Shown here: positions 16,440 through 24,935 of the stretch, piece after piece
Numbering within the stretch: position 1 is the first letter of the stretch
Layout: each line of letters starts with the position of its first letter
Made by a program: the position numbers and the translations under genes
The notes under the pieces: generated by a model
What the model saw: the letters and a program-made list of their open reading frames with translations, nothing else
Database searches by the model: none
What the model was told of the DNA's origin: nothing
DNA from: Candidatus Azambacteria bacterium
Lineage (GTDB): Bacteria > Patescibacteriota > Minisyncoccia > GWC2-36-17 > WO2-46-25
Assembly (NCBI GenBank): GCA_016200965.1
Contig: JACQDT010000024.1
Span: 1-33,634, forward strand
DNA length: 33,634 bases
Reading direction: 5' to 3'

Positions 16440-17852
16440 CTACTGCTTTAAAAAAAGAAGGTCGTTTTTAGAGACACCCTTAAACAGGTATATAAGAGCG
16501 GCGTATGAGCACGCACCTGAAAAAAGGAGCGCTACGAAGCTCTGCGTGGGGTAAAAATACAAAACCAGAAACATCGCGCCCGATGCGCCGAGCGCCTTTC
16601 CCAAAACCCTCATCGAAGGGAAAAAGCGTAATGTACGCCAAACAAGGAAAAAGAGAAAGAGGGTTACGAATACCTCTGTCACGGCCGTTACCGCGGCGGC
16701 CCCCATATAGGAATACTGCTTGATAAAATAGAGGTTCGCCGCCGTATTCAGCAGGGCCGCCGCGCCATACCCCCATAGCGCGGCTTTTTGTTTGTGTAGA
16801 GCGACAATGGCGTTGCCAAACAGGGCCCCAAAAAAGATAAATACTATCGCCACAAACAGGATGCGAAGAGGCGCGGCGGCTCCTCCAAACCCGTCCCCCG
16901 CAAGAATATGCACAATGCCCTGTGAAAGATATGCACCTCCTACCGCAAACGGTAGCGCTATGATCGCGAGAAAATCAAATGCTTTTTGAAATACGGAGCG
17001 GAAACGCGCAGGGTCCGAGGCGGCATAGCGTGAAAGAAGCGGCATGACGAGCCCCGCAAACGCAATGGGGATAAATATCGCGTGCTCCAGCACCTTGTAA
17101 GCAACGCCGTAGATGCCCACATCGCGCGAGGAATGCATAAGGGAGAGTATTACGGTGTCCCCGCGGAAATACACCAGTGTCAACACCGCGGAGACGGCAA
17201 GCGGCCACCCCTCTTTAAGTACATCCCAAAATCCTTCCGTTGCCATACGGAACCGAAATCCGGTGCGCACGACAACCCAATAATACGCAATAATAAAATA
17301 AAGCGTACCGCCAAGCACGAATACAAAAAGAAATTCAAAGATTCCGCCACCGACAAGATACAAATAAAATGAAAGCGTGAGCTGTACACCCCGAACAGCC
17401 ACTTCCGCAACAGCGGGAATGATTGTTTTTAGATGCCTCTGAAATACGCCGACAAACACCTGGGCGAGAGAGAAAAAAAATGATCCGGCGGCCGCAAGCG
17501 CGACTCCCAGCTTCACATTGAAAGAATACGGCGCGAAAAAAACAAGAGCAACTCCCAGCAAAAGAAAAACAGATAACAGCGCGCATCGCGCAAAAAATAT
17601 CCGCTCTATCGTTTCTTTTTCATCAGCCCCTTCTTTGGCGATTTCTCTGGTAAGAAGAGGGTCTAGCCCGAAACTTCCAAAAACGGAAAAAATATAAAGG
17701 ATGGTGAGCACAAGATTGTACTCGCCAAAAACACTGACTCCAAGCGCACGGGTCGCAAAAGCAACTGATGCAATTCCCAACGCGCCGGACAAAAATCTTC
17801 CGACCACTGAAATCGTCAGATTCCGTGCTATTTTTCTTGTGAGTTCGTTCAT
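16440..17852 (-). CDS. oligosaccharide/polysaccharide flippase (MOP superfamily)
   Basis: The 470-residue product has about 12-14 predicted membrane helices. Its start, RKIARNLTISVVGRFLSGA, and the following FATRALGVSVFGEYNLVLTI are typical of the polysaccharide biosynthesis (RfbX/Wzx-like) branch of the MOP superfamily. These proteins flip lipid-linked sugar units across the cytoplasmic membrane for cell-surface polysaccharides. The start codon lies 9 bases after the yidC stop, so it may be read through from the rpmH operon. The stop codon sits in a small stem (16421-16442) followed on the minus strand by a T-rich stretch, a weak terminator candidate. Confidence 0.85.
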   Translation of the reverse strand: MNELTRKIARNLTISVVGRFLSGALGIASVAFATRALGVSVFGEYNLVLTILYIFSVFGSFGLDPLLTREIAKEGADEKETIERIFFARCALLSVFLLLGVALVFFAPYSFNVKLGVALAAAGSFFFSLAQVFVGVFQRHLKTIIPAVAEVAVRGVQLTLSFYLYLVGGGIFEFLFVFVLGGTLYFIIAYYWVVVRTGFRFRMATEGFWDVLKEGWPLAVSAVLTLVYFRGDTVILSLMHSSRDVGIYGVAYKVLEHAIFIPIAFAGLVMPLLSRYAASDPARFRSVFQKAFDFLAIIALPFAVGGAYLSQGIVHILAGDGFGGAAAPLRILFVAIVFIFFGALFGNAIVALHKQKAALWGYGAAALLNTAANLYFIKQYSYMGAAAVTAVTEVFVTLFLFFLVWRTLRFFPSMRVLGKALGASGAMFLVLYFYPTQSFVALLFSGACSYAALIYLFKGVSKNDLLFLKQ

Positions 17853-17861
17853 GAAAATGGT

Positions 17862-18560
17862 CTATTTTTTTCTGAACGCGATTCGTTGTTGCACAATGGA
17901 AAACGCCGTGGTAGTCACCCAGTACAGCGCGATTCCCGCGTGAACGGAGTACGCAATAAATACGGTGAGCACCGGCATCACGTACGTCATCTGTTTTGAC
18001 ATGGCAAGCGATGTGTTGGTCTGAAAATCGGCGGGCGTGTTGTGCTTTTTTTGCTCGTCTAAAATCATCTTTGACTGCCAGAACTGTAGCGCGCCAGCAG
18101 TAAGCGCAAGCATGATATTTTGTTTGGAGATATCCACAAAACCGAGAAAAAGATGGTTAATGCTCCCCGGATTCGGCAAAAAACTATACAACTGCAACAG
18201 GCTTTGCTCGTTAAAACCGGCTAAAAATACCCGGTACAACGCGAGAATGATGGGAAGTTGTATAAGAAGAGGGAGACATCCCGAAAAGGGATTCACCTTT
18301 TTTTCTTTGTACAGCGCCATTACCTTTTTCATTTGTTCCTCTTTCTCGTTTTTGTGTTTCTCCTGCAGCTTTTTCACCTCCGGCTGAATCGCCATCATCT
18401 CTTTTTGCGACATGATGGATTTTTGGGAAAGGGGGTACAACAAAACGCGGATAAGCAGGGTGAGCATGATGATCGCGATGCCGAGATCGTGAAATGAAAT
18501 CGTCTGATACAGAAATATCAGGGTGTTGAAAAGCGGCCTATAAAACAGTTCATTAAGCAT
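17862..18560 (-). CDS. yidC: YidC/Oxa1 membrane protein insertase
   Basis: The 232-residue product is a short YidC of the Gram-positive/CPR type, without a large periplasmic domain. It has five hydrophobic segments; the first is followed by LTLLIRVLLYPLSQKS, which holds the conserved Arg of the hydrophilic groove, and then a charged coiled-coil loop (KLQEKHKNEKEEQMKKV) and NPFSGCLPLLIQLPI. It inserts membrane proteins with or without SecYEG. It overlaps yidD by 8 bases in the classic rpmH-rnpA-yidD-yidC order. No lipoprotein signal is evident. Confidence 0.95.
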   Translation of the reverse strand: MLNELFYRPLFNTLIFLYQTISFHDLGIAIIMLTLLIRVLLYPLSQKSIMSQKEMMAIQPEVKKLQEKHKNEKEEQMKKVMALYKEKKVNPFSGCLPLLIQLPIILALYRVFLAGFNEQSLLQLYSFLPNPGSINHLFLGFVDISKQNIMLALTAGALQFWQSKMILDEQKKHNTPADFQTNTSLAMSKQMTYVMPVLTVFIAYSVHAGIALYWVTTTAFSIVQQRIAFRKK

Positions 18561-18831
18561 GGGGGGGATGTTGTTGCGGGGTTACCGGATTATAGCCGCC
18601 GTCGGCGCCGGGACGACACCGCGCGATTCTTTTCGCTCCGAGAAACATTCCTTTCAAGATGCCGTGGGCATGCATCGCTTCCAAAAAATATTCGGAGCAC
18701 GTGGGGTAAAACCTGCATTGTATCCCGCGCGCCCTGAAATGCTCGCGGAATATTCCATGATCGGGAGAAATGGTCCGCTGATACGCGCGGATGCATACAT
18801 ATATTGTTTTTTCTAAAATTAAACTCGTCAT
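18553..18831 (-). CDS. yidD: YidD membrane protein insertion efficiency factor
   Basis: The 92-residue product has the family signature: RAYQRTISPDHG, CRFYPTCSEYFLEAM and KRIARCRPGADGGYNPV, with the conserved Cys pair region. YidD is a small membrane-associated protein that assists YidC-dependent insertion. It starts in an ATGA overlap with the rnpA stop and overlaps yidC at its 3' end, so the three are translationally coupled. Confidence 0.95.
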   Translation of the reverse strand: MTSLILEKTIYVCIRAYQRTISPDHGIFREHFRARGIQCRFYPTCSEYFLEAMHAHGILKGMFLGAKRIARCRPGADGGYNPVTPQQHPPHA

Positions 18832-19157
18832 ATGCGGGCCAACGACTCAAGAATTTTCTCCTTCACCTTTTTGAACGCCAGTGAAGCAATTTGTTTTTTC
18901 GCGATGAAGACCGTGTCATATCCCTTCTTGAGAAAATTTATTTCTTTTCCGACTATTTCTCTCATTATTCTTTTTACCTTATTGCGCTCAACCGCATTTT
19001 TTGACACCTTTTTACTCACCACAAACCCCGCCCTGCTTTTTCCTTCCCGACCCTTCACATATTTTAACAGAAAAAGGGGGGTTGAAATAAACCTCCCTTT
19101 CGCGAGTATGTGTCGAAACTCGCTTTGTGTGATCAATCTGTGGTCTCTTTTGAGCAC
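18828..19157 (-). CDS. rnpA: RNase P protein component
   Basis: The 109-residue product has the RnpA signature KNAVERNKVKRIMRE (about 52-66) and the N-terminal LKRDHRLITQSEFRHIL. It binds the RNase P RNA and aids 5' maturation of tRNA precursors. The start is GTG at 19157, because an in-frame stop lies just upstream. It lies 13 bases downstream of rpmH and overlaps yidD by 4 bases. No ribosome binding site is visible. Confidence 0.95.
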   Translation of the reverse strand: MLKRDHRLITQSEFRHILAKGRFISTPLFLLKYVKGREGKSRAGFVVSKKVSKNAVERNKVKRIMREIVGKEINFLKKGYDTVFIAKKQIASLAFKKVKEKILESLARI

Positions 19158-19170
19158 GGAAAACTATGAT

Positions 19171-19320
19171 CTAGGAGCGGCTGGTGGTCGGGGCGAGCCT
19201 TTTTCTTCCTTTTCTCCTTCTTCGCTCAATAGTACGCTCGCCGTACACCGTCTTTTTCCTCGAGAGGAATCCGTGTTTTTTTGCCCGCCTTCTCTTGCTT
19301 GGTTTATATGTTTTTGACAT
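19171..19320 (-). CDS. rpmH: 50S ribosomal protein L34
   Basis: The 49-residue product was read directly from the minus strand. It begins [20 protein letters not shown], continues with [15 protein letters not shown], and ends in a slightly longer tail than usual. These are the diagnostic L34 motifs. L34 lies in the large ribosomal subunit. It is the first gene of the rpmH-rnpA-yidD-yidC cluster and is divergent from dnaA, the common bacterial arrangement around the origin. Confidence 0.97.
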   Translation of the reverse strand: MSKTYKPSKRRRAKKHGFLSRKKTVYGERTIERRRRKGRKRLAPTTSRS

Positions 19321-19339
19321 GCGTGTTGTTTATTCATAT

Positions 19340-19369
19340 ACTTTAATGTAGAAATGGGTTGAAAGTCAA
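19340..19369 (-). promoter_or_regulatory. promoter of the rpmH operon
   Basis: On the minus strand: TTGACT (19369-19364), 18-base spacer, TAAAGT (19345-19340), 19 bases before the rpmH start. The -35 box is inside a small inverted repeat (GTTGA-AAG-TCAAC, 19358-19370). Confidence 0.5.
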
Positions 19370-19400
19370 CTATTGCGCTTGGAAATGCGCTCTGCACAGC

Positions 19401-19420
19401 ATATCCACACATTATCAACA
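19401..19420 (+). promoter_or_regulatory. two DnaA-box-like sites upstream of dnaA
   Basis: ATATCCACA (19401-19409) and TTATCAACA (19412-19420) each differ by one base from the consensus TTATCCACA. They lie in tandem 34 bases before the dnaA -10 element, suitable for autoregulation by DnaA or as part of the origin. Confidence 0.55.
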
Positions 19421-19453
19421 GAAATTGGTTGTTTTTCTTTTTTCTTGGTGTGG

Positions 19454-19459
19454 TATAAT
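19454..19459 (+). promoter_or_regulatory. extended -10 promoter of dnaA
   Basis: A perfect TATAAT preceded by TGG (extended -10, TGG at 19451-19453). A -35 is weak (TTGTTT 19429-19434 at 19-base spacing). The predicted transcript starts near 19466. Confidence 0.6.
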
Positions 19460-19475
19460 CCACCCGCACATCTTT

Positions 19476-20864
19476 ATGAATGAAGCGACAAATGAGGTAG
19501 TGATGGAAAACGAGGGGTTGTGGCGCCACGTGCTTTCCGAGGTGGAGCTCTCTGTGTCGCACGCGAGTTTCAATACATGGTTTCAACACACCCATATTTA
19601 CTCGAAAACAGAGGGGATTATTGTTGTTTCCGTACCAAACTCGTTCGCAAAAGAATGGCTTGAAAGCAAATTCAATAAATTCATCCTCAAGTCGTTGCGC
19701 GGCGCCTCTCCCGATATAAAAGACGTTCAATTCATCATTTCGCCGGCGGGGAGCGCTATCCCGTTCAAGTTCAAAAAGAAGAAGGAGGAGCGGGAGGTTG
19801 TCCCGCAAGACAGCCAGTTTGAATTCCAGGGGGCCGATAAAGACACCAACCTTAACCACAAGTATACGTTTGATGATTTTGTGGTCGGTTCGTCAAATGA
19901 GCTGGCGCACGCCGCTGCGGTATCCATTACGAAAAACATCGGAACGGTATACAATCCTCTTTTCATATATGGGGGGGTGGGTCTTGGGAAAACCCACTTA
20001 TTGCAGGCCATTGGCAACGAGGTTTTAAAATTACACAAGGGCAAGCTAGTAAAATATGTTTCGTCCGAAAAATTCACCAGCGAGCTTGTCGCCGCGATCC
20101 AAAACAGGGAGATGGAAAAATTTAAAGAGGAATACCGGAAACACGATGTACTTATTATAGACGATGTGCAGTTCCTTGCGGGCAAAGATAAGACGCAGGA
20201 AGAGTTTTTTCACACCTTCAATGCATTGTATGAAAAAAACAAACAGATTATTTTAAGCTCTGATCGTCCTCCCAAGGCAATCCCCACACTTGAGGACAGG
20301 CTTCGTTCCCGATTTGAGGGTGGTATGATTGCTGATATTGGATACCCGGATTATGAAATGCGTCTCGCAATACTAAAAAATAAGGTAGTGAAAAAAGAGG
20401 CGTCGCTTCAAGATGAGGTGTTGGAATATATTTCTCATAATTTCCAAAAAAATATCCGCGAACTTGAAGGCGCCCTGAATAAGGTGATCATTCAAATGAA
20501 AATTTCAAAAAACCCCCTCATATTAGACGACGTAAAAAGGATCCTTTCTCCATCACTTGCCACCCCTAAAAAAGCGGCGAACATCAAACAAATCATTCAG
20601 TCCGTCGCTGGTTTTTATGGGATTAATGAGAAACAACTCATTATTAAAACAAGAAAGCAGGAGGTGGTGAGACCCCGCCAGGTCATTATGTACCTTTTAA
20701 GAGAGGAATTTAAGTTTTCATATCCCTCAATTGGAAGTAAAATTGGTGGGAGAGACCACACTACGGTTATGCATGCGTGTGAAAAAATAGGTGGGTTGTT
20801 AAAAAATGATGAATCCTTTGCGGAAGAAATAGGTATGATAAAAAAACTTATTTATAGTGTGTAA
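19476..20864 (+). CDS. dnaA: chromosomal replication initiator DnaA
   Basis: The product of about 462 residues has all DnaA regions: domain I (LWRHVLSEVELSVSHASFNT), the AAA+ core with Walker A GGVGLGKTHLLQA (about 165-177), Walker B VLIIDDVQFLAGK, sensor and arginine regions (LEDRLRSRFEGG), and the C-terminal DNA-binding signature GGRDHTTVMHACEKI. It opens the origin and loads the replicative helicase. Start choice is between ATG 19476, about 10 bases after the predicted transcript start, and ATG 19503, which has GAGGT five bases upstream and gives the more usual N-terminal length. An upstream ATG at 19359 lies before the promoter and is rejected. Confidence 0.97.
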   Translation: MNEATNEVVMENEGLWRHVLSEVELSVSHASFNTWFQHTHIYSKTEGIIVVSVPNSFAKEWLESKFNKFILKSLRGASPDIKDVQFIISPAGSAIPFKFKKKKEEREVVPQDSQFEFQGADKDTNLNHKYTFDDFVVGSSNELAHAAAVSITKNIGTVYNPLFIYGGVGLGKTHLLQAIGNEVLKLHKGKLVKYVSSEKFTSELVAAIQNREMEKFKEEYRKHDVLIIDDVQFLAGKDKTQEEFFHTFNALYEKNKQIILSSDRPPKAIPTLEDRLRSRFEGGMIADIGYPDYEMRLAILKNKVVKKEASLQDEVLEYISHNFQKNIRELEGALNKVIIQMKISKNPLILDDVKRILSPSLATPKKAANIKQIIQSVAGFYGINEKQLIIKTRKQEVVRPRQVIMYLLREEFKFSYPSIGSKIGGRDHTTVMHACEKIGGLLKNDESFAEEIGMIKKLIYSV

Positions 20865-21053
20865 ATGTTGTGTATAAGTTTTATGTTTTGAGGAAGTGGT
20901 TGATTTATATACATATTATCCACCTTCTTATCTCCATATTACTAATATTTTTATCAACATAAGAAAGTGAGTAAATACAACACATAAACAATTTACCCAC
21001 ACACATAACACCCCTTAATAATAACTATAAAAGTAAGTTTTAAGTAAATATTT
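20865..21053. other. oriC: probable replication origin (dnaA-dnaN intergenic region)
   Basis: This AT-rich 189-bp gap between dnaA and dnaN holds four DnaA-box-like sites: TGTGTATAA (20869-20877, reverse strand TTATACACA, fits TTATNCACA), TTATCCACC (20916-20924), TTATCAACA (20951-20959) and TTACCCACA (20993-21001). The runs of A/T between and after them (for example 20935-20950 and 21010-21053) would suit duplex unwinding. The pair upstream of dnaA (19401-19420) may belong to the same bipartite origin. Confidence 0.65.
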
Positions 21054-22154
21054 ATGAAGATTGTGTGTTTACAGGAAAATTTAAAGAATAGTATTTCACA
21101 TCTTGAACGGATTGCATCAAAAAATCAAAGCACCCCAATTCTTAATAATATCCTCCTTAAAACAGGAGATGGATCACTTATTTTATTTACCACTAATCTT
21201 GAGCTTGGTCTACACATGCGCGTGCCATGTAAGGTTGAGAGAAAGGGTGAGTTGGTGGTTCCTATTAAATCAATTTCTTATTTCATACAAAATCTTCCCA
21301 ATATGAAAATAACCATAGAAGAAAAAGAAAAAAACATCCTTATTGAAGCTGAAAACATAAAAACAACCATTCCCACAGTGAATAAAAACGAATTCCCACT
21401 TATTCCAAAACTTAAAAACGAACACATTATAAAAATCAATCCCACAACATTTAAAACAGCACTCACCCAGGTGTTAAACTCGGTAGCGGTTTCCCATTCA
21501 ATCTCAGAAATATCCGGCATTTTTTTTAATTTTAAAGATGATGTTTTAAAAATAGCATCCACGGACAGCTTCAGGCTTTCAGAAAAAACAATATATAAAA
21601 AAAAGGAATATCAATCCACACAACCCCACTCATTTATTTTACCCCAAAAAACAGCCCAAGAACTCACACATCTTATCGAACAAGAGGATCAAATAATCAT
21701 CTCCATTGAGCAAAACCAAATTGGATTTACTTTTGAAAACGGGGTTCTTACCTCTCGGCTTATTTCCGGCACCTACCCTAACTACGAGCAGATCATCCCA
21801 AAAACAACAAAAACAAAATTTATTCTCAATAAATCTGAACTTATATCAAAAGTAAAGCTTGCAAGCGCGTTCGCATCAAAACTCAACAGCGTTTATTTCA
21901 CCGTCCACGCGAAAAAAGGAATAGTTGAAATAAAATCATCCGATGAAACAAAAGGAGAATTCACCTCAATCATCCACACCGAAGTTTCCGGAGAAAACAC
22001 CGAGGCAGCGTTCAATTACAAATATATATTAGACGGCCTTTCTAATATTTTTGAGGATGAGGTGGTATGCGAGCTAAACGGACCGTCGGCGCCGGCGTCG
22101 CTTATTCCGAAAAACAACAACTATCGCTACGTGCTCATGCCCATAAAAATATAA
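21054..22154 (+). CDS. dnaN: DNA polymerase III beta subunit (sliding clamp)
   Basis: The 366-residue product is full length for a beta clamp, with three similar domains. Recognisable stretches are SHLERIASKNQSTPILNNIL near the start, GEFTSIIHTEVSGE and the C-terminal FNYKYILDGLSNIFEDEVV with the ending YVLMPIKI. It encircles DNA and tethers the polymerase. It follows dnaA and the origin directly. Codon use in its first two thirds is noticeably AT-rich compared with neighbours. Confidence 0.97.
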   Translation: MKIVCLQENLKNSISHLERIASKNQSTPILNNILLKTGDGSLILFTTNLELGLHMRVPCKVERKGELVVPIKSISYFIQNLPNMKITIEEKEKNILIEAENIKTTIPTVNKNEFPLIPKLKNEHIIKINPTTFKTALTQVLNSVAVSHSISEISGIFFNFKDDVLKIASTDSFRLSEKTIYKKKEYQSTQPHSFILPQKTAQELTHLIEQEDQIIISIEQNQIGFTFENGVLTSRLISGTYPNYEQIIPKTTKTKFILNKSELISKVKLASAFASKLNSVYFTVHAKKGIVEIKSSDETKGEFTSIIHTEVSGENTEAAFNYKYILDGLSNIFEDEVVCELNGPSAPASLIPKNNNYRYVLMPIKI

Positions 22155-22156
22155 TT

Positions 22157-22297
22157 ATGTTTGTTTCTCTTAGTCACATCATTCCCTCAATACTTAAGAA
22201 AAGAGGAATACAGAAAAAAACAGTGCTTCTTACCAAAAAAGAAGGCGCCAAGCGCGCGGTACGCGCGCCCAAGAGAGAATATTCACCAAAAAGATAA
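22157..22297 (+). pseudogene. 46-residue ORF, possible DciA/DUF721 remnant
   Basis: The ATG two bases after the dnaN stop opens a 46-residue frame starting MFVSLSHIIPSILKKRGIQK. By recall, this opening resembles N termini of DUF721/DciA-like proteins, which often sit near dnaA/dnaN. After about 23 residues the similarity is lost and a Lys/Arg-rich tail runs to the stop. It could be a truncated DciA-like gene or a genuine small basic protein. The tail contains a GC-rich hairpin (22252-22268). The convergent PBP gene ends 24 bases later, leaving no room for the rest. Confidence 0.35.
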
Positions 22298-22321
22298 AAT
22301 ACACCCAACAGAGTTAAGAAG

Positions 22322-24805
22322 TTATCTTGATACCACCACACTATCGGTCCCCGTGTTGTCATATATATCGTAGGCGCGCACTAATACCGCATGGGAATCC
22401 CCGGAGAAAGAAGAAAGCGGCACGCGGGCTTCGTAAGGAAACTGAAAATCAGAGAAAAGAAGCGCCCCGTCCAGGTAAAAATCAACCTCTCTTATTTTAA
22501 ATCGCGCAGACACCACCGCTTTTATATCGGTTTGATCGCCGACAATCCCAGACGGCACAGGAGAAACAATACTTATCCTTGGCGTATTTTCTTCCGTATG
22601 TACGTCGTCGTGTCCGGTTGGAGGAGCATCATAAGGAACCAGAAATGATTTGTTCTCATTTAACCACTCCGAGACGCCGCGCTCCCAATTGTCATATTGC
22701 GGGTCGTCGGAAGGGGTTTTTCTGGGGTCGCCGAGCGGATTGTTTTTATCCACATACTGCAAAATAGTGTGAATCTCCTTGTATGTTTTTTCCTCCGCTT
22801 TTTCGGGGGGGGTTTTTGAGGTAGCAAGTTTTCCAGAATCCTTATCTATACGCACCCTTGTCTCCGCAATATAATTGCCGTTAAGAACCGGTTTTTTACT
22901 TGCCATTGGTTCTGGGGGAGAGAAATGTTCCACTTCACGACCTCGAAGGAATCCCGACATGAATTCATGAAAGATGGGCCCTGCGGCCGCGATGCCCGCG
23001 CCGCCTTTTTCCATGGGGGCGCCGTCATTATTACCCACCCACACCGCTGCGGCCAGGGAAGGAGAATAGCCGACCACCCACGCATCTTTGTAATTTTGCG
23101 TAGTTCCGGTTTTCGCTGCGACCTCAAACCCGTCAAAGGAAAGAGGACCGTGCGCGCCGAAGATCGGCGCGCGCAGGTCGTTGCTTGAAAGGATGGCTGT
23201 TATAGTGCGGGCGACGTTTTTTTCAAGAACCTCCTTTTTTCGCCGCTTCCATTCTTCCTGTATTACGCCGCCCGCATCCTGTATTTTAAGAATGAAGGCC
23301 TTTTCGTTTCTTACGCCTTCGTTTGCAAATACTCCGTACGCGTAAGCCATATCAAACGGACTCACCTCGCCACCTCCAAGCACCAGAGAAAGGCCGATGC
23401 GCGACCTGTCTTGAAGCGTCGTAATTCCGAGATCGTGCGCAAGCCGTATCACGTCGTCTATTCCCGCAAGATACAACACCTTTACCGAGGGCACGTTCAG
23501 CGATTGTGCGAGCGCGCTTTTTGCCGATACAGGGCCGCGGAATTTGTCATCGTAGTTATTTGGGCTGTACGATTCTTCCGGGTTCGCCGAAAACTCCGTT
23601 TTGGCGTCAAATAACGCGGTTTCAGGAGGATATCCCTTTTTAAAGAACTCCGCGTACGCGAACGGCTTAAAAGAAGATCCCGGCTGTCTGTTTTTTGAAG
23701 TTGCCACGTTGTAATTCCCGTCATGCGCCACATCAAAATAATCGCGTGATCCAACCATGGCAAGAAGTTGACCGGTTTTCGGATCAACCGCGACGATTGC
23801 GGCATTTTTTGCGTGATATTTCTTTTCATTTTCTTTTCCGATTCGGGCAACGACTTCCTCAGCTTTTTGTTGCAGATCCCAGTCAAGCGTGGTGAAAACC
23901 TTCAGGCCAGCGTTTTCCACAAAGCTTACCCCGTATCTTTCCTCAAGATAATTTTTCACGTACATCACGAAATGCGGCGCTTTGATGCTTTCTTTTTGTC
24001 TCGCAAACACCAGGGGCTCCCCCTTCGCTTTTTTTACTTCTTCCGGCGTGGCAAAGCCGACCCGCTCCATCCGGTCAAGGATGTAATTTCTTCTTGTGAT
24101 GAGTTCGTCCTTGTGTTCCCCGTACGGCGAGTAGCGACTGGGTGCTTTGGGGAGCGCCGCGAGCGCTGCGGCCTCGTTTAGGGTAAGGTCCGAGACACCT
24201 TTTTCAAAAAAGGTCTGCGCGGCTGACTCCACGCCATACGCATTTGAGCCGTATGGGATCTGATTGAGATAAAACGCAAAGATCTCCTCCTTGGTATAGC
24301 TTTTTTCTATTTTTATCGCCAGTAGCGCCTCCTTTATTTTGCGCGTAAGCGTGCGCTCCGACGTGAGAAAGGTATTTTTGACTAGTTGCTGTGTGATGGT
24401 GGACCCTCCCTGCGCAAAGTCCCAGCGCGTCACGTCCACGAGGAAGGCCCTGACGATGGATTTAAAATCTATTCCGCTATGCGTGTAAAAGTTGAAATCC
24501 TCAGCGACGATAGTGGCATCTTTTATCCAGCGGCTCATGCGGTCGAACGGCACCACCGTTCTTTTTTCTTCGCCGTGGATTTCATACAAAAGCACCGATC
24601 CGGTCCTGTCGTATATTTTTGTGGACTCAGATATTTTCAGCTGGCTTATGGCAAGAGGGTCGGGAAGGCGCTTCATTGTTGCCAGCACGAGGAATATTCC
24701 TGAAAAAACGGCTACCGCAAGCGCCACAAAAGAAAAAAGAACCACCCTTTTTAAGGCGCCACGCTTTTTTTTCCGAGCATATTTATAATTTTTGAGCCGA
24801 GGCAT
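22322..24805 (-). CDS. class A penicillin-binding protein (PBP1A-like)
   Basis: The 827-residue product is bifunctional. After a basic cytosolic start and one membrane segment (about 20-43) comes a glycosyltransferase-51 domain with catalytic Glu102 in EDFNFYTHSG and GGSTITQQLVKN (133-144). The transpeptidase domain has SSFK (377-380, active Ser377), SLN (435-437) and KTGT (565-568). It polymerises and crosslinks peptidoglycan. The last ~90 residues form a beta-rich Ig-like module (ISIVSPVPSGIVGD through VRAYDIYDNTGTDS) that may bind wall or surface polymers. The gene is monocistronic with its own promoter, converging on dnaN. Confidence 0.95.
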   Translation of the reverse strand: MPRLKNYKYARKKKRGALKRVVLFSFVALAVAVFSGIFLVLATMKRLPDPLAISQLKISESTKIYDRTGSVLLYEIHGEEKRTVVPFDRMSRWIKDATIVAEDFNFYTHSGIDFKSIVRAFLVDVTRWDFAQGGSTITQQLVKNTFLTSERTLTRKIKEALLAIKIEKSYTKEEIFAFYLNQIPYGSNAYGVESAAQTFFEKGVSDLTLNEAAALAALPKAPSRYSPYGEHKDELITRRNYILDRMERVGFATPEEVKKAKGEPLVFARQKESIKAPHFVMYVKNYLEERYGVSFVENAGLKVFTTLDWDLQQKAEEVVARIGKENEKKYHAKNAAIVAVDPKTGQLLAMVGSRDYFDVAHDGNYNVATSKNRQPGSSFKPFAYAEFFKKGYPPETALFDAKTEFSANPEESYSPNNYDDKFRGPVSAKSALAQSLNVPSVKVLYLAGIDDVIRLAHDLGITTLQDRSRIGLSLVLGGGEVSPFDMAYAYGVFANEGVRNEKAFILKIQDAGGVIQEEWKRRKKEVLEKNVARTITAILSSNDLRAPIFGAHGPLSFDGFEVAAKTGTTQNYKDAWVVGYSPSLAAAVWVGNNDGAPMEKGGAGIAAAGPIFHEFMSGFLRGREVEHFSPPEPMASKKPVLNGNYIAETRVRIDKDSGKLATSKTPPEKAEEKTYKEIHTILQYVDKNNPLGDPRKTPSDDPQYDNWERGVSEWLNENKSFLVPYDAPPTGHDDVHTEENTPRISIVSPVPSGIVGDQTDIKAVVSARFKIREVDFYLDGALLFSDFQFPYEARVPLSSFSGDSHAVLVRAYDIYDNTGTDSVVVSR

Positions 24806-24817
24806 ATGTAAAAAGTT

Positions 24818-24845
24818 ATTCTAACACAAAAAACAGAAATATCAA
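24818..24845 (-). promoter_or_regulatory. promoter of the penicillin-binding protein gene
   Basis: On the minus strand: TTGATA (24845-24840), 16-base spacer, TAGAAT (24823-24818), with the start codon about 12 bases downstream, so the leader is very short. It lies back to back with the promoter at 24859-24886. Confidence 0.6.
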
Positions 24846-24858
24846 GGCATAGAAGGGG

Positions 24859-24886
24859 TTGACAGCGTAATACGACCTGCTACAAT
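24859..24886 (+). promoter_or_regulatory. near-consensus promoter of the acidic mini-protein gene
   Basis: Perfect TTGACA (24859-24864), 16-base spacer and TACAAT (24881-24886). This is one of the strongest-looking promoters in the window and reads toward a gene of only 49 codons. Confidence 0.7.
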
Positions 24887-24935
24887 AATCTCAAAATAAA
24901 CCATTAAAGCGCTTTTGGCGCCACACACAAGCACC

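Noticed and set aside
22746-22754. Perfect DnaA box TTATCCACA
   Set aside because: It is isolated inside the PBP coding sequence, with no cluster or AT-rich region; probably chance.
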